Below, piece by piece: positions 29,101 to 36,479 of a stretch of 64,000 bases of DNA; the stretch's first letter is position 1, and every line of letters starts with the position of its first letter. Location of the stretch: assembly GCA_021776775.1 (NCBI GenBank), contig JAJFFE010000216.1, positions 1-64,000 of the forward strand, written 5' to 3'. The notes below the pieces were generated by a model that ran no database searches, was not told the DNA's origin, and saw only the letters and a list, made by a program, of their open reading frames with translations. Source of the stretch: Planctomycetota bacterium (GTDB lineage: Bacteria; Planctomycetota; UBA8108; UBA1146; JAJFFE01). A program made the translations under genes and the position numbers.

Positions 29101-29329
29101 CGACCCGTTCTCCGTTGACGTATGTTCCGTTGGCTGAGCCACGGTCGATGAGGGTCAGGTGCCCCGCTTCGGAAAGGACTTCGGCGTGATAACGCGACGA
29201 CTTGTTGGTGGTGAGGACGACGTCACAATCCTCGGCTCGACCCAGTACGAGGTGTTCACCGTCGTACGGTTGCTGTCGTTCACCGCGGTCGTCACTGATC
29301 GTCAACTCGATTGGGAATTGGAACATCAT
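26141..29329 (-). CDS. Transmembrane FHA domain-peptidase M64 fusion protein
   Basis: A 1062-residue protein. Residues about 15-100 form an FHA domain (LGRAEDCDV, SSRYHAEV, DRGSANGTYVNGE), a phosphothreonine-binding module. An Ala/Pro-rich linker leads to one membrane helix (about 180-205, TLGIPTALIIVMVLLVYT). A long helical region follows, then a C-terminal peptidase M64 (IgA-peptidase-like) domain starting at RLDFFILGEGYP, with the zinc motif GHEVGHSLAGLHDEY near residue 816 (HExxHxxxxxxxE type). FHA should lie in the cytoplasm and the metallopeptidase outside, so it may link kinase signalling to extracellular proteolysis. The start is the ATGATG pair at 29329/29326 with GAGG just upstream. 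The gene diverges from the YigZ gene. Confidence 0.88.
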   Translation of the reverse strand: MMFQFPIELTISDDRGERQQPYDGEHLVLGRAEDCDVVLTTNKSSRYHAEVLSEAGHLTLIDRGSANGTYVNGERVERRSLRPGDEVTIGASRIRFGRVVIAEASTPHAPLAGTPTTGGSDASAAPAKAGAAATPAQPAAVPAAALRTVVDAAPVARSRTVISYTTAPAVTAITLGIPTALIIVMVLLVYTQLERKGPFAPSSSGPAVVDGPSSGGASGDPNAALFGVDDLESLQEYEQLEQRASSGSVGWEIVNDAAMLIEQYPKTRGAERARKLRGVLESVRRVVVDADVARAEEQLAVLLADGSYGAVITVCRFLARTDGVDRAYWAGRAEEIDRRARSEFLEIEQDLSELISAAQPGEALRRVVDLRAEYGGTAVFEEILPRYLDAGLASVAAVGREADGEAIERTLQRVAKAMEECRYRDLESLYYRVLSLGPTTETRVRAYEGLVDAIYLQRMFVDFVSKVSEEPVDSKLGRIVRATDEEVQFEREVEGHTFVEAKRWRRIPAATKLALFEAVVFSRDGLLGVALLAARSGDLQAEQQALVRLHKRAGGKEIAAALVARRRGVPVPESGFVVYRERLVTPAEKAADIAERKASREHERALARELSEKKRSDKLDRYLDIALQLRAEGKFELAHRVLTEVSSKGSGEVQARAIAMADDPLLASHELRMSGPASNRLDFFILGEGYPIVDDYQEAFLTQARVCMNLLLNEEPFREYQEYLNFQAVQLGSKEPGVDKIPGEVVVDSPLDGKVEWDVFTVNRGKVMEILGRLGESGRDQQAIVIGNCDAGVATGGGGVACMARGNYIPAGHEVGHSLAGLHDEYDTEPGTRPGRTAPKRKPNVPTAQLPPNLMSGSNRITVLERVVWKKWIDAGPDRWWNGSKVEVFEGGNRQPFNIWRPQASCKMRSAGSRFCVVCMEVMILELYKRVRPIDRVEPENPEVVLASGEKLHFKVLPMQPQTHPLEVTWHLKDLGLNKPSTEPKEGSTRVNDESHGELFKRTLKLQDPNGRWVHAAELSGRKLRPGWHRLRCIVHDPTEWVLTDREGLLTQIHDWFIEVKE

Positions 29330-29511
29330 AGCCTCGATCTTAACCGAAAAGAGCAGCTGAAAAGCGGCTGAGAATTGAGACTCAGGCCGGGCTCGCACCT
29401 CATACGCGCGGCGTCGCTGACTGTTGATCTTTCCCTTGACCTCACCGCCCCCCACCATTCGCCGGGACGTCGGTTGGCGATCGCGGCGGAACTCGCTAAA
29501 ACGTGCCTGTG

Positions 29512-30168
29512 ATGACTGACAACCCCCTCGAGACCCCAGATCCCGATCGAATCGTTTCCGTGAACGACGGACCCGAGGTCGAGGAAGTGGTGAAGGGTTC
29601 TCGGTTCATCGGGCAGGCGTTGCGCGCCACGGATGAAGAGACCGCTCTCGACCGACTCGACGTAGTACGAGCGACGTACCCGGACGCCTCCCATCACTGC
29701 TGGGCGTACCGCATTGGGGACCCCGATCACGCGCGAACGCGGGCCGACGACGACGGCGAGCCCGGACGAACGGCGGGGGCGCCGATCTTGGTGTCGATCG
29801 AAGGAGCCAACGTTTCCGATCTCATGGTGATCGTGACGCGATACTTTGGTGGTACCAAACTCGGCAAAGGCGGACTGGTGCGGGCGTACGGGTCGGCGGC
29901 ACGAGCCGCGCTGGCCGCCGCGCCCCGCGGTGAGAGCTTTCGACGGGACGTATTCACGGTTCGAGTCGGATACGAGGATCTCGGAGCGATCGAAGCGTGC
30001 ATCGCGCGCCACGCCGACACGATTTTCGAGACACGGCGCGAATTCGAGATCGCTCCCATGTTGATCGTCGACGTCCGACGTAGTGTCGCCGCGGCGCTGA
30101 TGCAGGAGATGGTCGACGCGACCGGCGGGCGTGCCCGCTTAACACTCACGGATCGGGATTCGCCATGA
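29512..30168 (+). CDS. YigZ/IMPACT family protein
   Basis: A 218-residue protein of the UPF0029/IMPACT family. The N-terminal domain shows VVKGSRFIGQA, YPDASHHCWAYRIG, DDDGEPGRTAGAPIL and the hallmark VTRYFGGTKLGKGGLVRAY; a ferredoxin-like C-terminal domain follows. YigZ-type proteins are linked to translation or nucleotide metabolism, but the activity is not firmly known. The stop overlaps the next ATG (ATGA), so it belongs to the operon that continues with the SDR, folB and folK. GTG 29503 and 29509 are alternative starts. Confidence 0.92.
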   Translation: MTDNPLETPDPDRIVSVNDGPEVEEVVKGSRFIGQALRATDEETALDRLDVVRATYPDASHHCWAYRIGDPDHARTRADDDGEPGRTAGAPILVSIEGANVSDLMVIVTRYFGGTKLGKGGLVRAYGSAARAALAAAPRGESFRRDVFTVRVGYEDLGAIEACIARHADTIFETRREFEIAPMLIVDVRRSVAAALMQEMVDATGGRARLTLTDRDSP

Positions 30169-30923
30169 TCGATACGCAGCTCGTCGGCAGGACGGCGCTC
30201 ATCACCGGAGCGGCGCGTCGCCTCGGAAAGGCGATCGCCCTGCGCTTCGCCGAGAGCGGCGCCAAGATCATCGTTCACTACCACACCTCCACGCGCGACG
30301 CAGAAGCCACCGTGGGCGAATTGCGCGCGCTCGGAGTCGAGGCGGACGCGGTCTGCGCCGATTTATCGGATTGCGATCAAACCGAGCAACTCTGTCGCGA
30401 CCTCGGCGAACGGTTCGGCCCGATCCACATCTTGGTCAACAACGCCTCGATCTTCGAGCCCATTTCCCTTTCCGGCACGACCGCCGCGGAACTGCGACGC
30501 AATGACGCGATTCACGTGCACAGTCCATTGATCCTCTCTCGCTGGCTCCACGACCAGTTACCCGCCGACGAATCAGGCTCGATTGTCAACCTCCTCGACC
30601 ACCGGGCATTCCGCGTCGACCCCGCGTACGTGCCGTACAGCCTGTCGAAGTCGGGCCTCGCTGCCCTGACCTCGTTCTTGGCGCGTGCACTCGCTCCGCG
30701 GGTGCGCGTCAATTCGATATCTCCGGGCGCGATCCTCGCTCCGCCGGAAACCGCGGAGGCCGATCGAGCGAACCACTTGCAGAAGGCGAGCGCCGACGCT
30801 CTCCTCATGAGAACCGGCCTCGTCGAGGACGTCGTTTCGGCGGCTCTGTTCCTGGTCACGGCCGCAAACTATACGACGGGAATAGACTTACCCGTCGATG
30901 GAGGGAAACACCTCGGATGTTGA
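30165..30923 (+). CDS. Short-chain dehydrogenase, pteridine-reductase-like
   Basis: A 252-residue Rossmann-fold SDR. The cofactor motif is TGAARRLGKAIA (Arg instead of the usual Gly-rich triplet, as in NADPH-dependent pteridine reductases such as FolM/PTR1), the structural motif is NNAS and the catalytic pair is YSLSK. The usual active-site Ser is replaced by Asp in IVNLLDHRAFR, also typical for pteridine reductases. Its position before folB and folK supports a role in dihydro- or tetrahydro-pterin reduction. It overlaps both neighbours by 4 and 7 bp. A general oxidoreductase role cannot be excluded. Confidence 0.85.
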   Translation: MIDTQLVGRTALITGAARRLGKAIALRFAESGAKIIVHYHTSTRDAEATVGELRALGVEADAVCADLSDCDQTEQLCRDLGERFGPIHILVNNASIFEPISLSGTTAAELRRNDAIHVHSPLILSRWLHDQLPADESGSIVNLLDHRAFRVDPAYVPYSLSKSGLAALTSFLARALAPRVRVNSISPGAILAPPETAEADRANHLQKASADALLMRTGLVEDVVSAALFLVTAANYTTGIDLPVDGGKHLGC

Positions 30924-31300
30924 GCCCCGACTCCGATCGAATCGAGATAGAAGACCTCAGCCTGCGTGCAGTCATCGGGATCTTCGACCACGAACGCGAC
31001 CGACGACAAGAGTTGAGCATGAGTCTGACGCTCGCCACCGACGTTCGCCGCGCGGCCGCAACGGACGCGATCGACGATGCCGTCGACTACAAGAGCGTGA
31101 CCAAGCGCATCATCGATTTCGTAGAAGCGAGTCAGTTCTTCCTGCTCGAGACACTGGCTGAACAAGTGGCCCAGCTGATCTTCGACGAATTCGACATCGA
31201 CGCGGTTCGGCTACGCGTCGACAAGCCCGGCGCGTTGCGCCACGCGCGGACCGTGGGCGTTGCGATCACGCGCTACAGGCACGCCCCCGATGCCCAATGA
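30917..31300 (+). CDS. folB: Dihydroneopterin aldolase
   Basis: A 127-residue tunnelling-fold enzyme. IEIEDLSLRAVIGIFDHERDRRQEL is the family N-terminus, DDAVDYKSVTKRIIDFV holds the substrate-binding segment, the Glu of LLETLAEQVA anchors the pterin, and RVDKPGALRHARTVGVAITR carries the conserved Lys-Pro. It converts dihydroneopterin to 6-hydroxymethyl-dihydropterin and glycolaldehyde. It overlaps the SDR by 7 bp and folK by 11 bp. Confidence 0.93.
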   Translation: MLSPDSDRIEIEDLSLRAVIGIFDHERDRRQELSMSLTLATDVRRAAATDAIDDAVDYKSVTKRIIDFVEASQFFLLETLAEQVAQLIFDEFDIDAVRLRVDKPGALRHARTVGVAITRYRHAPDAQ

Positions 31301-31772
31301 CCCCGTGAAGTACGTTCTTCTTCTCGGTTCGAACATCGAGAAGGAGCGATACCTCCCACTTGCCCGCGAGGCGTTGGCGGCTCAGTTCGTCATAGAACGG
31401 TGGTCCACGATGTTCTCGAGTCGCGCAGTGGGCGCACCGGGCACGCCTGACTTTCACAACCAAGCAGTCTTGATCTCCGGTCCGGTCGACACGACCGAAC
31501 TGCGCCTCGCTCTGAAGAAGATCGAACGCGACCTCGACCGAGTGCGAGACCACGACCTCAACTCGCCGCGCACCATCGACATCGACGTTGTCTACCGAGT
31601 CGATCCCACAACCGAGTGCGCGGTGGAACACGATACCGACCTCGAGCTTCACCATTACGTCGCCCTGCCCGTTGCCGATGTCGATCCCACCCGATGCGTG
31701 CCGGACGGTCGCACCATCGCCACGATCGCGGCTTCGTTGGGACCGAGCCCGGAAGGGTTCCGGACGGTGTAG
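31290..31772 (+). CDS. folK: Hydroxymethyl-dihydropterin pyrophosphokinase
   Basis: A 160-residue HPPK. YVLLLGSNIEKERYLPLA opens the fold, SSRAVGAPGTPDFHNQAV gives the pterin pocket, IERDLDRVRDHDLNSPRTIDIDVV carries the Arg and two Asp that bind the magnesium ions, and the end LPVADVDP is typical. It pyrophosphorylates 6-hydroxymethyl-dihydropterin with ATP, the step after FolB. ATG 31290 is inside folB. The next gene is convergent with only 21 bp between, and I see no clear terminator there. Confidence 0.92.
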   Translation: MPNDPVKYVLLLGSNIEKERYLPLAREALAAQFVIERWSTMFSSRAVGAPGTPDFHNQAVLISGPVDTTELRLALKKIERDLDRVRDHDLNSPRTIDIDVVYRVDPTTECAVEHDTDLELHHYVALPVADVDPTRCVPDGRTIATIAASLGPSPEGFRTV

Positions 31773-31793
31773 TGACTCAGCGCACCGCCGAGT

Positions 31794-32552
31794 TCACGAC
31801 GACAGCAGCATGATTCCGCGAATCAACGTCACCGCCCCGATGATCAGAACCAACCCGCTGCTGTAGCGAAGAAAACCGCGGTCGCTGAATCGGTCCAGCA
31901 CTTGACGACCGAGGAAGGTGCCGAGGAACGCCACGCCGACCGCCGTCGGATAGACGACCCAGGGAAGTGCGTCCCACCGTGCAAGTTGACTGGCGAACGT
32001 GGTGAAGTAGACGATCTTTGCCGTGTGCGCAACCGACTGAGTCAGCGCTTTGGTACCGACGATCTCGTGCCGAGTCAGCGATCCGGTAACAAAGAAGACG
32101 TCGAGGAGAGGTCCGGAAACTCCCGCCGTCAGGTGCGCGGCGGTGACGAAAAATCCGCACACGAGCGCATGTCCCGGACGAGTAAAGTCGAGCCCCCACC
32201 CCTGCGATCGACGACGGCAGCGGTTGAAGATGAACGCGATCCACGGAAGCGATCCCAGCGCGATGGCCGCCCACGCCTTTTCGAGCGACACCGCGAGGGC
32301 CGCGAATCCCGAAAGGCTCACCGCCGCCCCGACGAGATACCACCGTATCCCGCGCCAGTAAAACGAGTCCCGCAAGAGAAACGCACGAAAACCGTTCGAT
32401 GCGACCTGTGTCACTCCGTGCAGCAACATGGCCAGTGGCACAGGAAGCGTGGCGAGGTAGATCGCCATCAGTAGAAGGCCTCCGGCCATGCCGAAGATCC
32501 CCGAGATGAACGAGGTCACCAAGACCGAGCCGGCAACGATAAGAATCCACAT
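31794..32552 (-). CDS. TauE/SafE family membrane permease
   Basis: A 252-residue polytopic protein with about eight helices. The N-terminal signature is SVLVTSFISGIFGMAGGLLL and the second-half repeat is TAAHLTAGVSGPLLDVFFV. A divergent LysR-type regulator starts within about 105 bp, and two palindromes lie between them, so the permease is probably induced by a small anion sensed by that regulator. The substrate (sulfite, sulfoacetate, other organic anion) is unknown. ATG 32552 has AAAGGGG upstream. Confidence 0.9.
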   Translation of the reverse strand: MWILIVAGSVLVTSFISGIFGMAGGLLLMAIYLATLPVPLAMLLHGVTQVASNGFRAFLLRDSFYWRGIRWYLVGAAVSLSGFAALAVSLEKAWAAIALGSLPWIAFIFNRCRRRSQGWGLDFTRPGHALVCGFFVTAAHLTAGVSGPLLDVFFVTGSLTRHEIVGTKALTQSVAHTAKIVYFTTFASQLARWDALPWVVYPTAVGVAFLGTFLGRQVLDRFSDRGFLRYSSGLVLIIGAVTLIRGIMLLSS

Positions 32553-32614
32553 CGGGGTAGCCCCTTTCGACCTTTCGATTCTCGGCTACCACCAAAAACA
32601 ACAACAGAGAATGC

Positions 32615-32643
32615 TTATCATGGATAACATTCCATAATGGAAT
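32615..32643. promoter_or_regulatory. Two adjacent palindromes, candidate LysR operator
   Basis: TTATC-ATG-GATAA (32615-32627) and ATTCCAT-A-ATGGAAT (32629-32643) lie side by side in an AT-richer patch between the permease and the LysR gene. Both fit the T-N11-A style of LysR sites. The second overlaps the upstream ATG option of the regulator, suggesting autoregulation. Confidence 0.6.
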
Positions 32644-32656
32644 GAATGGAGTTCGC

Positions 32657-33553
32657 GTGTTTGCACAAATCGAAGCGCTGGTCGCGTTCGCCGACGCCGG
32701 GACCATGACGGCCGCGGCGACTCGGTTGCGTCTTACGCAGCCGGCCATCAGCAAGCGTATCGCGCAGCTCGAATTGGACCTCGGACGAACGCTAGTCGAA
32801 CGCAGCGGTCGCAACGTTCACCTGACCCCGGCCGGCCACGCCGTGCTTCGTGAAGTGCGTCCGCTGTTGGCGCAGTTGAAAGCGGCGTTGGCAGCGCCGG
32901 TCGAAGGCGCGCGCGGTCGCATCGCCATCGGGGTGTCGGATTCGCTCTTGGCGTCTTGGGGAGCAGAGCTCATTCGAGCGGCTTCCGACGAACTTCCCGT
33001 CGACTTGGAAATCAACGCGCACCGAAGTCCAGCCGCGATCGACCACGTCCGCGGCGGCGAGTACGGGATGGCCCTCGTCGCAGGGCAGGCGGACATCGCA
33101 CCCGACCTCGAAGTGATTCCGTTCGCCGAAGAACCGATGATCGTGGTGCCGGCAAAGCTCGATCGAACGTCGTTCCCGAAACGCGGTCCGATCCGACTGT
33201 TCACAATAGAAGAGCACTCGGCGACATGGCGCTCCGTGAAACGAAGAATTGCGGATCACCCGTGGCGGACGAGGATAGAGATCACGCAACGTGTGCAATC
33301 GTTCGTCGCGCTAGCGCAGCTCGCTCGCGCCGGGTTCGGACACGCCCTCATTCCGTGGGGCGTAGCAAGAGCGCTGCATCTTCGTCAGCAGGACGTCGTC
33401 GTTCCTCCGCGCCCGTTACTGCAGCGCCCGATTTCCATCGTCGGCAGACCGGGACGCTTGCGGCAGGAGACAATGGCGGAGTTCTGCCAACGGCTGACGC
33501 GCGCGGCGCAGAAGTGGTTCGACTCCGGGGACCTCAGCCCCCCGCGATCTTGA
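32657..33553 (+). CDS. LysR-type transcriptional regulator
   Basis: A 298-residue regulator. The winged helix-turn-helix covers about residues 5-62 (FADAGTMTAAATRLRLTQPA then ISKRIAQLELDLGRTLVERS), followed by the linker helix and a periplasmic-binding-like effector domain (about 90-285; GRIAIGVSDSLLASW, ALVAGQADIAPDLEVI). I prefer GTG 32657 with TGGAG 5 nt upstream; the ATG at 32642 would lie within the palindrome and has no ribosome-binding site. It is divergent from the TauE/SafE permease, the usual layout for a LysR regulator and its target. The effector is unknown. Confidence 0.9.
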   Translation: MFAQIEALVAFADAGTMTAAATRLRLTQPAISKRIAQLELDLGRTLVERSGRNVHLTPAGHAVLREVRPLLAQLKAALAAPVEGARGRIAIGVSDSLLASWGAELIRAASDELPVDLEINAHRSPAAIDHVRGGEYGMALVAGQADIAPDLEVIPFAEEPMIVVPAKLDRTSFPKRGPIRLFTIEEHSATWRSVKRRIADHPWRTRIEITQRVQSFVALAQLARAGFGHALIPWGVARALHLRQQDVVVPPRPLLQRPISIVGRPGRLRQETMAEFCQRLTRAAQKWFDSGDLSPPRS

Positions 33554-33586
33554 GCGGAATTCAAACGAAACACAGCACTGGAAGAA

Positions 33587-33623
33587 GCACAGCGCTGGAC
33601 CTCGTAGAGATCAAGCGCTGTGC
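33587..33623. terminator. Inverted repeat at a convergent junction, possible terminator
   Basis: GCACAGCGCT / AGCGCTGTGC (10-bp perfect arms, 17-nt spacer) between the LysR gene and the convergent aldehyde dehydrogenase gene. No T run follows, so terminator function is only likely. Confidence 0.5.
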
Positions 33624-33652
33624 ACGCCGTCGAAGAATGTTTGCTAACCGCA

Positions 33653-35179
33653 TCAGTCGCCGAATTTGATGCCCTGAGCCAGCGGCAGTTCGGTCGAGTA
33701 GTTGATCGTGCAGGTTTGTCGCCGCATGTACGCTTTCCACGAATCCGACCCGGACTCGCGCCCACCGCCGGTATCTTTCTCGCCCCCGAACGCCCCACCG
33801 ATCTCAGCTCCGCTGGTTCCGATGTTCACGTTGGCGATCCCGCAGTCTGATCCGCAGGCGCTGAGGAACTTCTCGGCCTCGCGAACGTCAGTGGTGAAGA
33901 TCGCGCTAGACAGCCCCTGCGGCACGCTGTTGTGCCAAGCGATCGCTTCGTCCAGATCTGAATAGCGCAACAAGTAGAGGATCGGAGCAAACGTCTCGTC
34001 GGCCACAATGTCCATGTCGTGCGACGCTTCGACGATGGTCGGCAGGACGTAGTGGCCGCCCTCGGGTACCCCGTCGGTGCACCGCTCAGCCCCACACAAG
34101 ACCTTGCCTCCCTGCGCCTTCACTTTGTCGAGTGCTGCGAACATGGTGTCGACCGCGCCATCGTGCACGAGCGGCCCCATCAACGTTCCTTCGGCCAACG
34201 GGTCGCCGATCGAAACCTGGGTGTACGCCTTTAACAATCGATCGCGAACCTCGTCGGCAATACTGTCGTGCAGGAACAACCGTCGTGTCGAGGTGCAGCG
34301 CTGGCCGGCGGTACCGACGGCACCGAACAACACGCCACGAACCAACAGGTCCAAGTCGGCGTTCTCGGTCGCGATGATTCCGTTGTTGCCACCGAGCTCC
34401 AGAAGCGTGCGACCCAAACGAGCGCCTACGACTTCGGCGACGCGTCGACCCATGCGGCACGATCCCGTCGCGCTGACCAGGGGAATGCGACGGTCGGCGA
34501 TCAACGTCTCACCGACGGGATCCGCGGTGCCGACGACGCAGTTGAAAATTGGCGGGGCTCCGCACTCATCGAGGACCGGTTGCACGATGTTTTGCACGGC
34601 CACGGCGCAAAGCGGAGTGATCTCGGACGGCTTCCACAACACCGAGTCGCCACACGCCGCCGCGATCAGCGCGTTCCAAGCCCATACTGCAACCGGGAAG
34701 TTGAAGGCGGTGATACAACCCACGATTCCGATCGGGTGCCACTGCTCGTACATACGGTGACCCGGGCGCTCGGAGTGCATGGTCAATCCGTAGAGCTGAC
34801 GCGACAAGCCGACCGCGAAGTCGGCGACGTCGATCATTTCTTGAACTTCGCCGACTCCTTCCGGCTTGATCTTGCCCATCTCGAGTGCGACAAGACTGCC
34901 GAGCGCGTCGCACTTTTCGCGCAGCGCGTCCCCGATGAGCCGCACCACTTCGCCGCGTTTCGGCGCGGTCCATTGACGCCACTCGAGAAACGCAGCCTCG
35001 GACGACTTTACGGCGGCCTCATAGTCTTCGAGCGTCGCGAGCGCGACCTTGGCGATCACTGAACCGTCGTGCGGCGACCGGCTCTCGACCCATTCACCGG
35101 AAGGAGCGCGCCAGGAACCAGCAAACGTCCCGGGGTTCTCGGCGGAGAGTCCGAGCTCGGTAAGGAATTCATGTTTCAT
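33653..35179 (-). CDS. ALDH7-type aldehyde dehydrogenase (aminoadipate semialdehyde dehydrogenase-like)
   Basis: A 508-residue NAD-dependent dehydrogenase. The cofactor region has GIVGCITAFNFPVAVWAWN and LWKPSEITPL, the catalytic Glu is in LLELGGNNGII and the catalytic Cys in GTAGQRCTSTRR. The double Asn after ELGG and the GQRCTS form point to the ALDH7 (antiquitin, AmaB) branch, which oxidises alpha-aminoadipate semialdehyde in lysine breakdown; other semialdehydes are possible. ATG 35179 overlaps the stop of the upstream lipoprotein gene (ATGA). No lysine-pathway partner is visible nearby, so the pathway is uncertain. Confidence 0.92.
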   Translation of the reverse strand: MKHEFLTELGLSAENPGTFAGSWRAPSGEWVESRSPHDGSVIAKVALATLEDYEAAVKSSEAAFLEWRQWTAPKRGEVVRLIGDALREKCDALGSLVALEMGKIKPEGVGEVQEMIDVADFAVGLSRQLYGLTMHSERPGHRMYEQWHPIGIVGCITAFNFPVAVWAWNALIAAACGDSVLWKPSEITPLCAVAVQNIVQPVLDECGAPPIFNCVVGTADPVGETLIADRRIPLVSATGSCRMGRRVAEVVGARLGRTLLELGGNNGIIATENADLDLLVRGVLFGAVGTAGQRCTSTRRLFLHDSIADEVRDRLLKAYTQVSIGDPLAEGTLMGPLVHDGAVDTMFAALDKVKAQGGKVLCGAERCTDGVPEGGHYVLPTIVEASHDMDIVADETFAPILYLLRYSDLDEAIAWHNSVPQGLSSAIFTTDVREAEKFLSACGSDCGIANVNIGTSGAEIGGAFGGEKDTGGGRESGSDSWKAYMRRQTCTINYSTELPLAQGIKFGD

Positions 35180-36468
35180 CGGTGCTCTACCTCTGTCGTT
35201 CGTTTCGGCTCGTTGGAGTCTTGCTTCACCGGCCTCCGGTGCGCCACCCAATGACGAACACCTTGAAACCAAGATCGTGTCTCGCGCTTTTGATCGGCAG
35301 TCAGCCCCTCGAACAAAGACTCATCTTCGAGAATTTGGCCGAGTTCCTCCACGAGGGCCCGATCAGCTCTTCGCAGCGATTGCACCGAGACGCACGTCAG
35401 AATCCGGGGCAAATCCGCAGAGTCACACGCTGCGCGGTACCACTTATCAAAAACCGACGCGTCGAGCACGTACAAAAGATGGAGGAGTTCCTCGATCTCT
35501 TCGATCTCTTCCGATTCGTCGAGCCGCGCCTCGATCAACGCAAGGTGGTGTGGCTGCGCAACCGACTCCATTCGGATTCGCAAACCGCGAGAGTCGAGCG
35601 CCTTCGGACGAGTCTCGGGGTTGGACCAGAATCCCCAGAGTAAATCGAAGTCCGACAGGGCCCGTTCCCGCTCGCGAGCGAGCTCCACAAAACTCAGCGG
35701 TAGTTCGGCGAGGGCTGCGCTCGGAAGGATTCGGCGCACGCTTTGAACGTCATACTCGAGACGGACCGCGACCTGTCCCGACGGCAGGGGCTGCATGAGA
35801 ATGCTCTGCGGCCTCCGCCTCGCCAACAGTCCGGACAGAGGGCGAGCCTCCAATTCAGAGACGTCTTCGAACCCCATCGCCAGCAGTGGAAACCGAGCCC
35901 AGTCGATGCGCGCTGGCTGCTCCCCGGACAGGAGCCACTCCCGCCCCGGCAACGCCGAAACGCGCATCCGAGAACCAGCCCGATTCGTCGATAAATCCCC
36001 GGAGTAGCGACCCAGCTGCGACTCAGAGCCGGTGGAGACAGCGCGAATCGTCGCAACCATGCTCGCCCGCGATCGACGACGCCGTTCCTCGTCGAACCGA
36101 GCGTACGGGATAGCGCGGGCGCTGGACGAACCGTAATCGACCGTGAAGACCATGCCTTCGTTTCGCAGGATCCAAGTGCGACTCTCGTTGACACGACCAT
36201 TGGGAAGACCGCCCCGAGTTTCGACAGAAAGCACGTCGTCGCTGACCCACCACGTCTCGCGTCCTTCGAATCGCGTCGGAAGCCGGACCAGTTCATCTGC
36301 GGTACGGTCGACGAATCGCTCCGCCACCGATACACGCCACACGATTCGCTGGCCAAGTTTGTCATCCGGCACCGTCTCGCAACCGAGGGCTCCGAAGAGG
36401 AGGGCCGCGACGGCGAAACCGCGAGAGACTTGTGACACCGATAGCGAAGCGGCAGGATGCATCGACAT
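35176..36468 (-). CDS. Lipoprotein of unknown function
   Basis: A 430-residue protein with a signal peptide and lipobox LFGALGC, so a lipid-anchored envelope protein. The rest is mixed beta and helical with an acidic EEIEEIEE run near residue 325; I recognise no domain. It starts at ATG 36468, with GAAGG 6 nt upstream on this strand. The start codon lies only 11 bp from the start of a divergent gene. It is translationally coupled (ATGA) to the downstream aldehyde dehydrogenase, although the two seem functionally unrelated. Confidence 0.8.
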   Translation of the reverse strand: MSMHPAASLSVSQVSRGFAVAALLFGALGCETVPDDKLGQRIVWRVSVAERFVDRTADELVRLPTRFEGRETWWVSDDVLSVETRGGLPNGRVNESRTWILRNEGMVFTVDYGSSSARAIPYARFDEERRRRSRASMVATIRAVSTGSESQLGRYSGDLSTNRAGSRMRVSALPGREWLLSGEQPARIDWARFPLLAMGFEDVSELEARPLSGLLARRRPQSILMQPLPSGQVAVRLEYDVQSVRRILPSAALAELPLSFVELARERERALSDFDLLWGFWSNPETRPKALDSRGLRIRMESVAQPHHLALIEARLDESEEIEEIEELLHLLYVLDASVFDKWYRAACDSADLPRILTCVSVQSLRRADRALVEELGQILEDESLFEGLTADQKRETRSWFQGVRHWVAHRRPVKQDSNEPKRTTEVEHR

Positions 36469-36479
36469 AGGAGGCCTTC
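36469..36479. promoter_or_regulatory. Shared divergent ribosome-binding segment
   Basis: The 11 bp AGGAGGCCTTC separating two divergent ATGs read as a Shine-Dalgarno site on both strands: AGGAGG for the plus gene at 36480 and GAAGG for the minus gene at 36468. Confidence 0.7.
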
